A DNA stretch of 64,000 bases from Pseudomonadota bacterium (GTDB taxonomy: Bacteria; Pseudomonadota; Gammaproteobacteria; Xanthomonadales; Rhodanobacteraceae). The stretch's first letter is position 1, and every line of letters starts with the position of its first letter. The position numbers and the translations under genes were made by a program. The notes under the pieces were generated by a model that did not search any database, was not told the origin of the DNA, and worked only from the letters and a program-made list of their open reading frames with translations. The stretch covers positions 31,354 through 95,353 of the forward strand of contig JAFEDX010000001.1 in assembly GCA_018241365.1 (NCBI GenBank). The letters are read 5' to 3'. Of the stretch, positions 38,780-48,247 are shown piece after piece.

Positions 38780-39757
38780 TCAATCCGTACTCCGCACCGC
38801 CACGGCTGCCCCGAGCAGTCCGGGATTCGGATGGGTGACGACCTGCACGGCCATGCGTCGCATGTATTCGACATGGCGGCCCTTGGCGAGGAAAGCCTCC
38901 ATGAAGCCGCTGTCGCGGAAGTAGTCGAGGAAGTGCAGCACCACGCCGCCGGCGATCAGCACCGTGCTGGCACCGTGCAGTAGCGCGGCATCCCCCGCCA
39001 CGGCACCGTAGATGCGGCAGAAACGGTCCAGCGCACGCTGCGCGTCGCCGTCATGGCCCGCAAGTGCGGCTTGGGTGATGTCCCTCGCGCTGCGCGCGCC
39101 GGGCTGCTCGGCTGGCGCGGCCACCGGCGTAACGCCACGTAGCGCGGCATCGATGCAGGACAGGCCGTTGCCGCTGAGCGCGCGTTCGGTGGAGACGCGG
39201 CCGAAGCGCGCGGCCAGCCACGCCGAGATGGTGCGTTCCGTGTCGTCGACCGGCGCGAAGGTGGCGTGGCCGCCCTCGGTCGGCACGACGTGCCAGCCTT
39301 GCGCGGGCGACCCGGTCAGCAGCGCGACGCCGAGCCCGGTGCCGGCACCGATCAGGGTGACCGGGCCCACCGGTGGCGATGCGACAACGCTGTGGATGGC
39401 CGCGCGATCATTCGCAGCGAGATGGGGTGCCGCCCAGGCGATGGCCGCGAAGTCGTTGATCAGGCGCAGGTGGTCGAGCCCCAATGCTTGTTGCAGCACG
39501 CTGCGGCTGGTGGACCAGTTGCGGTTGGTCAGCCGGATCTGGTCACCTTCGATGGGCGACGCAACCGCCAGCGCCGCCCGCCGGGGTTTGGCGCCTGTGG
39601 CGGCGAGGTAGCGGTGCCCCGCTTCGGCGAGGCTGCCGACGTCCGCGTCGCTGTAGGTGTGTTCCTGCAGGATCTGGGGCCGTTGTGCCGCAAGATCGGT
39701 GAGCGCGAAGCGGGCGTTGGTGCCGCCGATGTCGCCAATGAGTGCGTATTCCGACAT
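38780..39757 (-). CDS. glk: Glucokinase
   Basis: 325 residues from the start at 39757 (MSEYALIGDIGGTNARFAL), which aligns with the E. coli Glk N-terminus; an ATG three codons earlier is possible. The phosphate loop GDIGGTNAR, LINDFAAIAWA (catalytic Asp), GAGTGLGVALL, the sugar-binding EGGHATFAP and VLIAGGV all fit bacterial Glk. It phosphorylates glucose released by the glucosidases of this locus. Converges on the symporter gene with 22 nt between, so it has its own transcript. Confidence 0.95.
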   Translation of the reverse strand: MSEYALIGDIGGTNARFALTDLAAQRPQILQEHTYSDADVGSLAEAGHRYLAATGAKPRRAALAVASPIEGDQIRLTNRNWSTSRSVLQQALGLDHLRLINDFAAIAWAAPHLAANDRAAIHSVVASPPVGPVTLIGAGTGLGVALLTGSPAQGWHVVPTEGGHATFAPVDDTERTISAWLAARFGRVSTERALSGNGLSCIDAALRGVTPVAAPAEQPGARSARDITQAALAGHDGDAQRALDRFCRIYGAVAGDAALLHGASTVLIAGGVVLHFLDYFRDSGFMEAFLAKGRHVEYMRRMAVQVVTHPNPGLLGAAVAVRSTD

Positions 39758-39836
39758 GCCTGCCATCCGGTTGCAAACCCGAGAAGGATAGCGCCCGCTG
39801 AATCCGGTCGCAGCCGTTTGCAGGCCGCCGAAACAG

Positions 39837-39861
39837 CAAGGCCACCGTGCAGGTGGCCTTG
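39837..39861 (-). terminator. Probable terminator after tRNA-Val
   Basis: AAGGCCACC and GGTGGCCTT form a nine-base-pair stem just past the tRNA 3' end on the minus strand; the following T-run is weak. Confidence 0.6.
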
Positions 39862-39874
39862 CGCGTGTCGCAAG

Positions 39875-39949
39875 TGGTGGGCGGTACAGGGATCGAACCT
39901 GTGACCCCTACCATGTCAAGGTAGTGCTCTACCGCTGAGCTAACCGCCC
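39875..39949 (-). tRNA. tRNA-Val (anticodon GAC)
   Basis: Reading the minus strand: acceptor GGGCGGT pairs with ACCGCCC, D arm GCTC/GAGC, anticodon stem CTACC/GGTAG around TTGACAT (anticodon GAC), T arm with GGTTCGATCC, discriminator A and encoded CCA. Confidence 0.97.
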
Positions 39950-39968
39950 GCGAGAATGCGGGCCGCGA

Positions 39969-39997
39969 ACTATAACGGGAAAGCGCCCGATGCTCAA
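39969..39997 (-). promoter_or_regulatory. Promoter of tRNA-Val
   Basis: On the minus strand, TTGAGC (39997-39992) and TATAGT (39974-39969) with a 17-nt spacer, placing the transcription start about 12 nt before the tRNA. It fires away from the thrS promoter. Confidence 0.75.
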
Positions 39998-40007
39998 ACG
40001 TTCGCCG

Positions 40008-40036
40008 TTGACGCCATGCCGGGGCTGCACTAACTT
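40008..40036 (+). promoter_or_regulatory. Probable promoter of the thrS leader
   Basis: TTGACG at 40008-40013 and TAACTT at 40031-40036 with a 17-nt spacer; the -10 is only a partial match. Transcription would start near 40043, giving a leader of about 138 nt that contains the Thr-rich peptide and the attenuator hairpins. Confidence 0.5.
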
Positions 40037-40088
40037 TGTATGCCTGCAAAGCAAGGTGGTCCGCGGAAACGCTGGCCCAGCGTGCGAC

Positions 40089-40115
40089 ATGGCGACTACC
40101 ACGACCCCGGATTGA
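40089..40115 (+). CDS. thrS leader peptide (Met-Ala-Thr-Thr-Thr-Thr-Pro-Asp)
   Basis: A tiny frame ATG GCG followed by ACT ACC ACG ACC, then CCG GAT TGA. Four consecutive threonine codons sit directly ahead of a strong intrinsic terminator and of threonyl-tRNA synthetase. No good Shine-Dalgarno precedes the ATG; an in-frame GTG at 40056 would give a 19-residue form with the same Thr run. Role inferred: measuring charged tRNA-Thr, in the manner of thrL or pheM leaders. Not experimentally supported here. Confidence 0.7.
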   Translation: MATTTTPD

Positions 40116-40140
40116 TCGAACGCGCCTTGCGGTTCCGCGA

Positions 40141-40161
40141 GGGCGCGTGGCGCCCTTTTTT
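40141..40161 (+). terminator. Intrinsic terminator of the thrS attenuator
   Basis: GGGCGC, loop GTG, GCGCCC, then TTTTTT; it lies only 20 nt before the thrS start codon, so it must be conditional for thrS to be expressed from upstream. Confidence 0.85.
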
Positions 40162-40180
40162 GTTGCTTGAAGTGACTACC

Positions 40181-42088
40181 ATGATCTCGATCACGCTTCC
40201 CGACAGCAGCACCCGATCCTTCGACGCCCCGCCCAGCGTGCATGACGTCGCGGCGTCCATTGGCGCGGGCCTGGCCAAGGCCGCGCTGGCGGGCAAGGTC
40301 GATGGCAAGCTGGTGGACCTGTCGCGCACGATCGACCACGACGCCAGGATCGAGATCGTTACCGAAAAATCGCCCGAAGCGCTGGACGTCATCCGCCATT
40401 CCACGGCGCACCTGCTGGCGCAGGCGGTGCAGCGGCTGTATCCAGGCACGCAGGTGACGATCGGGCCGGTGATCGAGGACGGTTTCTATTACGACTTCGC
40501 GCCCAAGGGCGAGCCGTTCAAGCCCGAAGACCTGCCCGCGATCGAAGCCGAGATGCACAAGATCGCCAAGGAATCGCTGCCGCTGTCGCGCAGCGTGAAG
40601 TCGCGCGACGAGGCCGTGAAGTTCTTCCGCGGCCTCGGCGAGGACTACAAGGCCGAGATCATCGAGTCGATCCCGGCCAACGAGGAATTGTCGTTGTATT
40701 CGCAGGGCGAGTTCACCGACCTCTGCCGCGGTCCGCACGTGCCGGACACCGGGCGGCTGAAGGCGTTCAAGCTGATGAAGACCGCCGGGGCCTACTGGCG
40801 CGGCGATTCCGACAACGCGATGCTGAGCCGCATTTATGGCACCGCGTGGCTCAACGACAAGGACCTCAAGGCCTACCTCACGCGCATCGAGGAAGCCGAG
40901 AAGCGCGACCACCGCAAGCTTGGCAAACAGCTCGACCTGTTCCACATGCAGGAAGAAGCGCCGGGCATGGCGTTCTGGCACGCCAAGGGCTGGACGCTGT
41001 GGCAGCAGGTCGAGCAATACATGCGTGGCGTGTATCGCGAGTCGGGCTACCAGGAGGTCAAGTGTCCGGCCATCCTGGACGTGTCGCTGTGGAAGAAATC
41101 CGGCCATTGGGACAACTACAAGAACAACATGTTCTTCACCGAGTCGGAGAAGCGCACTTACGCGGTGAAACCCATGAACTGCCCGGGCCATGTGCAGATC
41201 TACAACGACGGCCTGCGCAGCTACCGCGACCTCCCGATCCGCTACGGCGAATTCGGTTCGTGCACCCGCAACGAACCGTCCGGCGCGCTGCACGGCCTGC
41301 TGCGCGTGCGCAGCTTCACCCAGGATGATGGCCACATCTTCTGCACCGAAGACCAGATCGAGTCCGAAGTGGTGGATTTCCACCGGCAGGCGCTGAAGGT
41401 TTATGCCGATTTCGGCTTCAAGGATGTCGAGCTGATGCTGGCGCTGCGACCCGAAGCCCGCATCGGCGACGACGCGATCTGGGACAAGGCCGAGGAAGCC
41501 CTGCGCTCGGCCCTGCGCAAGGCCGGCGCCGAGTGGACCGAGTTGCCGGGCGAGGGCGCCTTCTACGGTCCCAAAATCGAATACCACTTGCGCGACGCGA
41601 TCGGCCGCGACTGGCAGCTCGGCACCATGCAGGTGGACTTCTCGATGCCGGGGCGGCTGGGCGCCGAATACGTGGGCGAGGATTCCCAGCGCCACACCCC
41701 GGTGATGCTGCACCGGGCCATCGTGGGGTCGATGGAACGCTTCCTCGGCATCCTGATCGAGCACCATGCCGGCAACTTCCCGACCTGGCTGGCGCCCGTC
41801 CAGGTGGTCGTGATGAACATCACGGATAGCCAGGCCGATTATGTGGCCCGAGTGGCCCGTGACCTGAACGAAGCTGGCTTCCGGGCCGAGGCCGATTTGC
41901 GCAACGAGAAAATAGGCTATAAAATTCGCGAGCATACGTTGCAGAAGGTGCCTTGGCTGCTCGTGGTCGGCGACCGCGAGAGGGAGAAGGGCACCATTTC
42001 CGTGCGTACGCGTTCCGGGGAGGACCTTGGCAGCATGCCGCTGCCGGCCTTCGTCGAACGCTTGCAGGCCGAACCGGGCCCACGCTGA
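40181..42088 (+). CDS. thrS: Threonine-tRNA ligase
   Basis: 635 residues with the full domain order: TGS (1-61), editing domain (62-240) with His73, His77, Cys182 and His186 that clear seryl-tRNA-Thr, class II catalytic core (243-535) with zinc ligand Cys334 in MNCPGHV and motif 2 ([11 protein letters not shown]), and anticodon-binding domain. The numbering agrees with the E. coli enzyme. The start at 40181 ([10 protein letters not shown]) follows the attenuator. It heads the cluster thrS-infC-rpmI-rplT-pheST-ihfA. Confidence 0.98.
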   Translation: MISITLPDSSTRSFDAPPSVHDVAASIGAGLAKAALAGKVDGKLVDLSRTIDHDARIEIVTEKSPEALDVIRHSTAHLLAQAVQRLYPGTQVTIGPVIEDGFYYDFAPKGEPFKPEDLPAIEAEMHKIAKESLPLSRSVKSRDEAVKFFRGLGEDYKAEIIESIPANEELSLYSQGEFTDLCRGPHVPDTGRLKAFKLMKTAGAYWRGDSDNAMLSRIYGTAWLNDKDLKAYLTRIEEAEKRDHRKLGKQLDLFHMQEEAPGMAFWHAKGWTLWQQVEQYMRGVYRESGYQEVKCPAILDVSLWKKSGHWDNYKNNMFFTESEKRTYAVKPMNCPGHVQIYNDGLRSYRDLPIRYGEFGSCTRNEPSGALHGLLRVRSFTQDDGHIFCTEDQIESEVVDFHRQALKVYADFGFKDVELMLALRPEARIGDDAIWDKAEEALRSALRKAGAEWTELPGEGAFYGPKIEYHLRDAIGRDWQLGTMQVDFSMPGRLGAEYVGEDSQRHTPVMLHRAIVGSMERFLGILIEHHAGNFPTWLAPVQVVVMNITDSQADYVARVARDLNEAGFRAEADLRNEKIGYKIREHTLQKVPWLLVVGDREREKGTISVRTRSGEDLGSMPLPAFVERLQAEPGPR

Positions 42089-42137
42089 CGGAATGCACGC
42101 CAGGCAGTGCTGGCGAACTTGAGCAGGAGAAGACGGT

Positions 42138-42659
42138 ATCGCTACCGAAAACAAAGGCAATCGGCGCAACCAGGAAATCCGTGTCCCGCGCGTGCGGGTG
42201 ATCGGTGCCGATGGCGAACAGGTCGGGGTCCTCGAGCGCGACGAGGCATTGGCCATGGCCGAGGATGCCGGATTGGATCTGGTCGAGATCCAGCCGACCG
42301 CCGAACCGCCCGTGTGCCGGATCATGGATTTCGGCAAGTTCAAGTTCGAGCAGCAGAAGAAAGCCGCGGCCCAGCGCAAGAAGTCGAAGCAGATCGAAAT
42401 CAAGGAACTGAAGTTCCGCCCGACCACGGACGTCGGCGACTACAACATCAAGCTGCGCAACATGCTGCGGTTCCTGGAAGAAGGCGACAAGGTCAAGGTC
42501 AATATCCGCTTCCGTGGTCGCGAGATGTCGCATCAGGAACTGGGCATCGAACTGGCCCGGCGCATCCAGAACGACATTGCCGAGCAGGCGGTGGTGGACC
42601 AGTTCCCGCGCATGGAAGGCCGCCAGATGACGATGATGATCAGCCCCAAGAAGAAATAG
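42138..42659 (+). CDS. infC: Translation initiation factor IF-3 (ATC start)
   Basis: 173 residues if started at the ATC codon 42138, reading (I/M)[22 protein letters not shown], which matches the family N-terminus; the first ATG or GTG lies well inside the conserved domain. AGGAGA sits seven bases upstream of the ATC. A rare start (AUU in E. coli) is the known basis of IF-3 autocontrol, since IF-3 itself rejects such starts. N-domain, linker rich in Lys ([24 protein letters not shown]) and C-domain ([29 protein letters not shown]) are intact. Confidence 0.93.
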   Translation: MATENKGNRRNQEIRVPRVRVIGADGEQVGVLERDEALAMAEDAGLDLVEIQPTAEPPVCRIMDFGKFKFEQQKKAAAQRKKSKQIEIKELKFRPTTDVGDYNIKLRNMLRFLEEGDKVKVNIRFRGREMSHQELGIELARRIQNDIAEQAVVDQFPRMEGRQMTMMISPKKK

Positions 42660-42808
42660 GGGCAACCCGCCCGCCGCGGATCGGCGGACGGACAATGCGG
42701 CAGCCGGAACATGGGTCGCTGCAATACAAGCCGGCAAGGGCATGGATGGAAAGCGTGATCGCGAAGATCGCCGCCCGCGCCAGTCACGAAAACCAAACGG
42801 AGTGGCAT

Positions 42809-43006
42809 ATGCCAAAGATCAAGACCAACCGGGCCGCTGCCAAGCGGTTCCGCAAGACCGCTTCCGGCAAGTTCAAGGCCGGGCACGCCTTCAAGTCGCA
42901 CATCCTGACCAAGAAGGCCACCAAGCGCAAACGCGGTTTGCGCGCCCCCAACCACGTGCATGAGTCCGACACCAAGCGTGTCGCGCGCATGCTGCCCTAC
43001 GCGTAA
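42809..43006 (+). CDS. rpmI: 50S ribosomal protein L35
   Basis: 65 residues, [23 protein letters not shown] start, typical basic L35 with [15 protein letters not shown]. The 149-nt gap after infC contains no gene; in enterics this region holds the L20 translational control site, which I could not delineate here. Confidence 0.97.
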   Translation: MPKIKTNRAAAKRFRKTASGKFKAGHAFKSHILTKKATKRKRGLRAPNHVHESDTKRVARMLPYA

Positions 43007-43018
43007 GGAGAGACGACC

Positions 43019-43378
43019 ATGGCACGAGTCAAGCGTGGCGTCACCGCGCGTGCGCGTCACAAGAAAACCCTGAAGGCTGCCAAGGGCTATTACAACGCCC
43101 GCCGCAAGGTCTACCGCGTTGCCAAGCAGGCCGTCACCAAGGCCCAGCAGTACGCCTACATCGGCCGCAAGCAGAAGAAGCGCCAGTTCCGCGCCCTGTG
43201 GATCGTGCGCATCAACGCGGCCGCACGCCAGTTCGGGCTGTCCTACAGCCGCCTGATCGCGGGTCTCGACAAGGCCGGCATCACCATCGACCGCAAGGTG
43301 CTGGCGGACCTCGCCGTGCACGACATCGCGGCGTTTGGCGCAGTCGCCGAGAAGGCCAAGGCCAGCCTGGCTGCTTGA
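43019..43378 (+). CDS. rplT: 50S ribosomal protein L20
   Basis: 119 residues, [29 protein letters not shown]..., the family-typical basic N-terminal arm and globular C-terminus ([24 protein letters not shown]). A Shine-Dalgarno AAGGAG precedes it, 12 nt after rpmI. L20 is the usual autoregulator of rpmI-rplT. Confidence 0.98.
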   Translation: MARVKRGVTARARHKKTLKAAKGYYNARRKVYRVAKQAVTKAQQYAYIGRKQKKRQFRALWIVRINAAARQFGLSYSRLIAGLDKAGITIDRKVLADLAVHDIAAFGAVAEKAKASLAA

Positions 43379-43417
43379 ACGATTCCGGCGTCCGCGCCGG
43401 GTCGTTGTGATCCAAGC

Positions 43418-43455
43418 GAGCGGGGAGAGGGCCTTGCCCTCTCCCCGCTTTTCTT
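43418..43455 (+). terminator. Terminator between rplT and pheS
   Basis: A 12-bp perfect stem GCGGGGAGAGGG / CCCTCTCCCCGC with a five-base loop and a T-rich tail (TTTTCTTTTGTTT). No Phe-rich leader peptide like E. coli pheM precedes it, so pheST either reads through or has a promoter I did not identify. Confidence 0.85.
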
Positions 43456-43466
43456 TTGTTTGCTGA

Positions 43467-44520
<1,054 letters not shown>

Positions 44521-44568
44521 CGTCGCCGGCACGCCGGCACCTGCAGAGAGCGAACGGGATTCCGTCTG

Positions 44569-46971
44569 ATGAAATTTTCCGAAAACTGGCTGCGTTCGCT
44601 GGTCGACATTCCCGCCGGTCGCGCGGAGTTGATGCGGCGGCTGACGATGAGTGGGCTGGAAGTCGCCGGTGCCGAAATCATGGGTGGGGCGCTGGAAGGC
44701 GTGATCGTCGCGCGCATCCTGGCCTGCGAGGCGCATCCCGATGCGGACAAGCTGCACGTGTGCCGGGTCGACACGGGCGAGCACGAGATGCAGATCGTGT
44801 GCGGCGCGCCGAATGCGCGTGCCGGATTGGTTGCGCCGCTGGCGACGATTGGCGCGAAGCTGCCGAACGGGGTCACGATCAAGGCGGCCAAACTGCGCGG
44901 CGTCGAATCCTCCGGCATGCTGTGCTCGGCCAAGGAACTCGGCGTCGATGCCGATGCATCGGGCCTGATGGAATTGCCGCATGATGCGCCCGTCGGCAAG
45001 CCGTTGGCCGAATACCTTGGTTTGCCGGATGCATCGATCGAAGTCGAGCTCACTCCCAATCGTGGCGATTGCCTTGGGATGATCGGGTTGGCCGATGAAG
45101 TCGCGGCGGAGTTCGGTTCGCATGCCAGGATTGCCGCGGTCGTGCCGGTTGCGGCGGCGATCGCGGCACCGCGCGCAATCCGGCTCGAAGCTGGCGCGGA
45201 CTGCCCACGCTACCTTGGGCGTGCGGTGCGAGGCATCGACATGACTGCCCCCGCGCCTGCGTGGATGGTGCAACGGCTGCGCGCGGCCGGCGTCAAGCCC
45301 ATCAACGCGGTGGTGGACGTCACCAACTACGTGATGCTGGAAACCGGCCAGCCCATGCACGCCTTCGACGAAGCGACGCTGTCGGGTGACATCTTGGTGC
45401 GGCGCGCGGCCGACGGTGAAACCCTGAAGTTGCTGGATGGTAGTGACGCCAAACTCGATCCCGGGTTCCTCTTGATTGCCGACGGGAAGAGGACGCTGGC
45501 CGTGGCCGGCGTGATGGGCGGTTTCGATTCCCGCGTGACCGGCGGGGCGCGTGACGTCTTCCTGGAAGCCGCCCATTTCGCACCGCCTGCGATCATGGGC
45601 CGCGCGCGCAAGCTCGGCCTGGCCACCGATGCGGCACATCGCTTCGAGCGCGGCGTGGATCCGGAGCTGCCGCGCATGGCGATGGAACGCGCGACCGCGC
45701 TGCTGCTGGAAATTGCAGGTGGCAAACCGGGCGAGGTCATCGAAGCGGTGTCGGCTAGGCATTTGCCGCAACGTGTCACGGTATTGCTGCGGCGTGCGCG
45801 CATCACGCGATTGCTGGGCATCACGGTCGAGGACACCGAAGTCGAGCGCATCCTGTCAGCCTTGGGCATGATGGTTGAGAAGTGCGCCGAAGGCTGGCGG
45901 GTCACCCCGCCCTCGCGGCGCTTCGACATCGAGCGCGAGGAAGACCTGATCGAGGAGGTCGCGCGCATCCACGGTTACGACGGGATCCCGTCGCGCTTGC
46001 CTGCAGGTGAGCCACCGGTGCCGCATGACGATGAGACCCTGCTGCCCGCGTCCGTGTTGAGCGCCAGCCTCGCCGCACGCGATTACCACGAGGCGATCTG
46101 CTACGCCTTCGTCGATGCGCGCCTGTTGCAAACATGGCAACTGGATGCCGGTACGGTGGCGCTGGTCAATCCGCTGTCGGCGGAAATGGCCGTGATGCGT
46201 ACCTCGTTGTTGCCGGGTCTGGCGGAAACCCTGAAGCGCAACCGCAACCGCCAGCAGGCGCGCGTGCGGTTGTTCGAGTCCGGGGTGGTGTTCTCCCGGC
46301 GTCCGGTAACGGGCCTGGAGCAGGAAAACGATGCGGCTCCCGTCGAAACCACGATGCTGGCAGCCGTGGCTTGTGGCAACGCGCGCGCCGAGCAATGGGG
46401 AGAGGCGAAACGCGCGCTCGATTTCTTCGACATCAAGGGTGATCTGGAAACCCTGCTTGCATTGTCCGGCACATCGGGAGCGTGGTCGTTCGATGCCCGC
46501 GAACTGCCGGCGTGGCTGCATCCCGGCCGCGGCGCGCGGGTCCTGCGTGATGGGGCCGTCGTGGGAGCGGTGGGCGCGTTGCATCCATCGTTGCAAGCCT
46601 CGCTCGACCTGCCCGAAACCTTCGTGTTCGAGGTCGCCCAATCGGTACTGCAGCGCAGGACCATTCCCGCCGCGCAGCCATTGCCGCGTTTCCCGTCGGT
46701 ACGCCGCGACATCGCGGTGGAGGTCGATGAACGTGTGGAATGGTCCAGCATCGCCGCGGCAGTTCGTTCAAGTTTGCGAACAATCGTGAACGATCTCGTA
46801 TTGTTTGACTGTTTTCACGGTCCTGGTTTGAGCAAAGGACGAAAGAGTCTTGCCATGGGCTTGATTTTGCAGGACGGTTCGCGCACGCTTACGGACCAGG
46901 AGGCCGACCACTGCGTAGCCGATGTGGTGGCGCTGCTGGAACGCGAATTCGGGGCCAAGTTGAGGAAATGA
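44569..46971 (+). CDS. pheT: Phenylalanine-tRNA ligase beta subunit
   Basis: 800 residues: N-terminal EMAP/OB-like tRNA-binding domain ([24 protein letters not shown]), B3/B4 editing region ([25 protein letters not shown]), B5 domain ([21 protein letters not shown]), core, and C-terminal ferredoxin-fold anticodon-binding domain ([17 protein letters not shown]). Start at 44569 ([15 protein letters not shown]) matches the family. Stop is one base from ihfA. Confidence 0.97.
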   Translation: MKFSENWLRSLVDIPAGRAELMRRLTMSGLEVAGAEIMGGALEGVIVARILACEAHPDADKLHVCRVDTGEHEMQIVCGAPNARAGLVAPLATIGAKLPNGVTIKAAKLRGVESSGMLCSAKELGVDADASGLMELPHDAPVGKPLAEYLGLPDASIEVELTPNRGDCLGMIGLADEVAAEFGSHARIAAVVPVAAAIAAPRAIRLEAGADCPRYLGRAVRGIDMTAPAPAWMVQRLRAAGVKPINAVVDVTNYVMLETGQPMHAFDEATLSGDILVRRAADGETLKLLDGSDAKLDPGFLLIADGKRTLAVAGVMGGFDSRVTGGARDVFLEAAHFAPPAIMGRARKLGLATDAAHRFERGVDPELPRMAMERATALLLEIAGGKPGEVIEAVSARHLPQRVTVLLRRARITRLLGITVEDTEVERILSALGMMVEKCAEGWRVTPPSRRFDIEREEDLIEEVARIHGYDGIPSRLPAGEPPVPHDDETLLPASVLSASLAARDYHEAICYAFVDARLLQTWQLDAGTVALVNPLSAEMAVMRTSLLPGLAETLKRNRNRQQARVRLFESGVVFSRRPVTGLEQENDAAPVETTMLAAVACGNARAEQWGEAKRALDFFDIKGDLETLLALSGTSGAWSFDARELPAWLHPGRGARVLRDGAVVGAVGALHPSLQASLDLPETFVFEVAQSVLQRRTIPAAQPLPRFPSVRRDIAVEVDERVEWSSIAAAVRSSLRTIVNDLVLFDCFHGPGLSKGRKSLAMGLILQDGSRTLTDQEADHCVADVVALLEREFGAKLRK

Positions 46972-46972
46972 G

Positions 46973-47275
46973 ATGACGCTGACCAAGGCAGAGATGGCCG
47001 AGCGCCTGTTTTCCGAAGTGGGCCTCAACAAGCGTGAAGCCAGGGAGTGCGTGGACGCCTTTTTCGAGGTGTTGCGCGAGGCGCTCGAGCGGGGGGAGCC
47101 GGTCAAGTTGTCGGGGTTCGGCAACTTCGACCTGCGCAACAAGAATCAGCGGCCCGGACGCAACCCCAAGACCGGCGAGGAGATCCCCATCTCCGCCCGG
47201 CGCGTGGTGACGTTTCGCCCGGGGCAGAAGCTGAAACTGAGGGTCGAGAGCCATGCTGGATCAGGGCAGCAATAA
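46973..47275 (+). CDS. ihfA: Integration host factor subunit alpha
   Basis: 100 residues of the HU/IHF fold: [32 protein letters not shown], then the DNA-intercalating arm with [27 protein letters not shown]; the Pro in RNPKTG bends DNA. Directly follows pheT, as in enterics. The next gene overlaps its end by 23 nt. Confidence 0.97.
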   Translation: MTLTKAEMAERLFSEVGLNKREARECVDAFFEVLREALERGEPVKLSGFGNFDLRNKNQRPGRNPKTGEEIPISARRVVTFRPGQKLKLRVESHAGSGQQ

Positions 47276-47627
47276 CGAACTTCCCGCCATCCCGGCCAAG
47301 CGTTATTTCACGATTGGCGAGGTCAGCGAACTGTGCGCGGTCAAGCCGCACGTGCTGCGCTACTGGGAGCAGGAGTTCCCGGCGCTGAACCCGGTCAAGC
47401 GCCGCGGCAACCGGCGCTATTACCAGCGCCACGACGTGCTGATGATCCGCCAGATCCGCGCGCTGCTGTACGACCAGGGCTTCACCATAACCGGCGCGCG
47501 CGCGCGGCTGGAAGGCCAGCAGGGCAAGATGGAAGCCTCCATCTCGCACCAGATCGTGCACCAGATGCGGCTGGAGCTGGAGCAGTTGCTGCAGATCCTG
47601 CGCGAGCCCGTCCGCAAGGGTCCCTGA
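47253..47627 (+). CDS. MerR-family transcriptional regulator
   Basis: 124 residues with an N-terminal winged HTH ([49 protein letters not shown]: landmark motifs FTIGEV, LRYWE, RRYYQ) and a helical C-terminus. It lacks a ligand-binding domain with metal Cys, so the signal is unknown. Such a short MerR protein follows ihfA in many gamma- and betaproteobacteria. Overlaps ihfA and ends the cluster. Confidence 0.9.
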   Translation: MLDQGSNNELPAIPAKRYFTIGEVSELCAVKPHVLRYWEQEFPALNPVKRRGNRRYYQRHDVLMIRQIRALLYDQGFTITGARARLEGQQGKMEASISHQIVHQMRLELEQLLQILREPVRKGP

Positions 47628-47689
47628 TGCGATCTCCATGATCGCTGCGTCGCTGGATTCTGTTGCGGGATTCAGTCCCTGGGGTTCGC

Positions 47690-47742
47690 GAGCACCAGAA
47701 CGGCCTTCCATGGCCTGACTTTTAACAACAGCCGCCGCGGAA
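47690..47742. repeat. Copy A of a degenerate direct repeat
   Basis: Contains CCAGAACGGCCTTCCATGGC, CTGACTTT and ACAACAGCCGC; a second copy with scattered mismatches is at 48124-48170. Gene-free. No coding potential seen. Confidence 0.5.
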
Positions 47743-47791
47743 GATCCCGTGCCGCGGTTTACCACACGTTCCGCTATCATGGCTGTTCGGT

Positions 47792-47868
47792 CGGGGCGTA
47801 GCGCAGCCTGGTAGCGCATCTGCCTGGGGGGCAGGGGGTCGTGGGTTCGAATCCCGCCGCCCCGACCA
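47792..47868 (+). tRNA. tRNA-Pro (anticodon GGG)
   Basis: Acceptor CGGGGCG pairs with CGCCCCG; anticodon loop CTGGGGG gives GGG; T arm with GGTTCGAATCC; encoded CCA at 47866-47868. A TATCAT at 47775-47780 could be its -10. Confidence 0.96.
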
Positions 47869-47877
47869 ACAACAAGA

Positions 47878-47903
47878 AACGGGCCCTTGCGGCCCGTTTT
47901 TGT
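47878..47903 (+). terminator. Terminator after tRNA-Pro
   Basis: AACGGGCC, loop CTTGC, GGCCCGTT then a T-run; the flanking CAACAACAAG and TTGTTGTTG extend the symmetry. Confidence 0.85.
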
Positions 47904-48247
47904 TGTTGGCTGTGGTGAGGATGAGAACTGGCGCCTGCCCAAGCAGGCGCCGTTCGACTGCGAAGCCAGGATGCCGGAGCGAACATCGGCGAAAGCCGAT
48001 GGCCCGAAGGGCGAGCGCCAGGAAGGCGCGAGTCATCCCGCCGCCCCACCGTGTTCTTGCGTTCGTCCGTGAACGCGGCTTCGGTGGATGGTGCCGCGAC
48101 CGTCGAGCGCATCGCGATCTGCGAGACCAGAACGGCCATCCTTGGCCTGACTTTCCACAACAGCCGCTTCGCGGGTGTTTCCGACAGCTGCTTCGTGGCA
48201 AGGTGTCGGTTCGACTGCACAGCAGCGGATCAGGCGCGTTGGCGTGC
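47904..48247. other. Gene-free stretch with small palindromes and repeat copy B
   Basis: 344 nt without a convincing gene. It holds a perfect palindrome GGCGCCTGCCCAAGCAGGCG (with its final CC, 47932-47953), then a string of mini-hairpins (TCGGCGAAAGCCGA, GCCCGAAGGGC, GCGCCAGGAAGGCGC) and the second copy of the degenerate repeat at 48124-48170. This looks like a decayed repetitive element. Confidence 0.5.
48124..48170. repeat. Copy B of the degenerate direct repeat
   Basis: GACCAGAACGGCCATCCTTG followed by GCCTGACTTTCCACAACAGC mirrors copy A about 430 nt upstream, on the same strand. Confidence 0.5.

Larger units (their letters stand above)
40062..40161 (+). promoter_or_regulatory. thrS attenuator: leader peptide with alternative hairpins
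   Basis: Strand segments read from sequence: segment 1 CGCGGAA (40062-40068) can pair with TTCCGCG (40133-40139); segment 2 CGCGCCTT (40121-40128) can pair with segment 3 AGGGCGCG (40140-40147), with an inner GCGG/CCGC helix, forming an antiterminator; segment 3 GGGCGC (40141-40146) can instead pair with GCGCCC (40150-40155), followed by six T, forming a terminator. The leader stop codon (40113-40115) lies so close to segment 2 that a ribosome resting there would cover it and favour termination, whereas one stalled on the Thr codons would leave the antiterminator free. Confidence 0.75.

Noticed and set aside
40053..40070. GGTGGTCCGCGG upstream of thrS resembles the T-box core sequence
   Set aside because: T-box riboswitches need a long upstream stem with a specifier loop, and there is no room after the likely promoter; they are also essentially a Gram-positive system. 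The Thr-codon leader peptide explains the region better.
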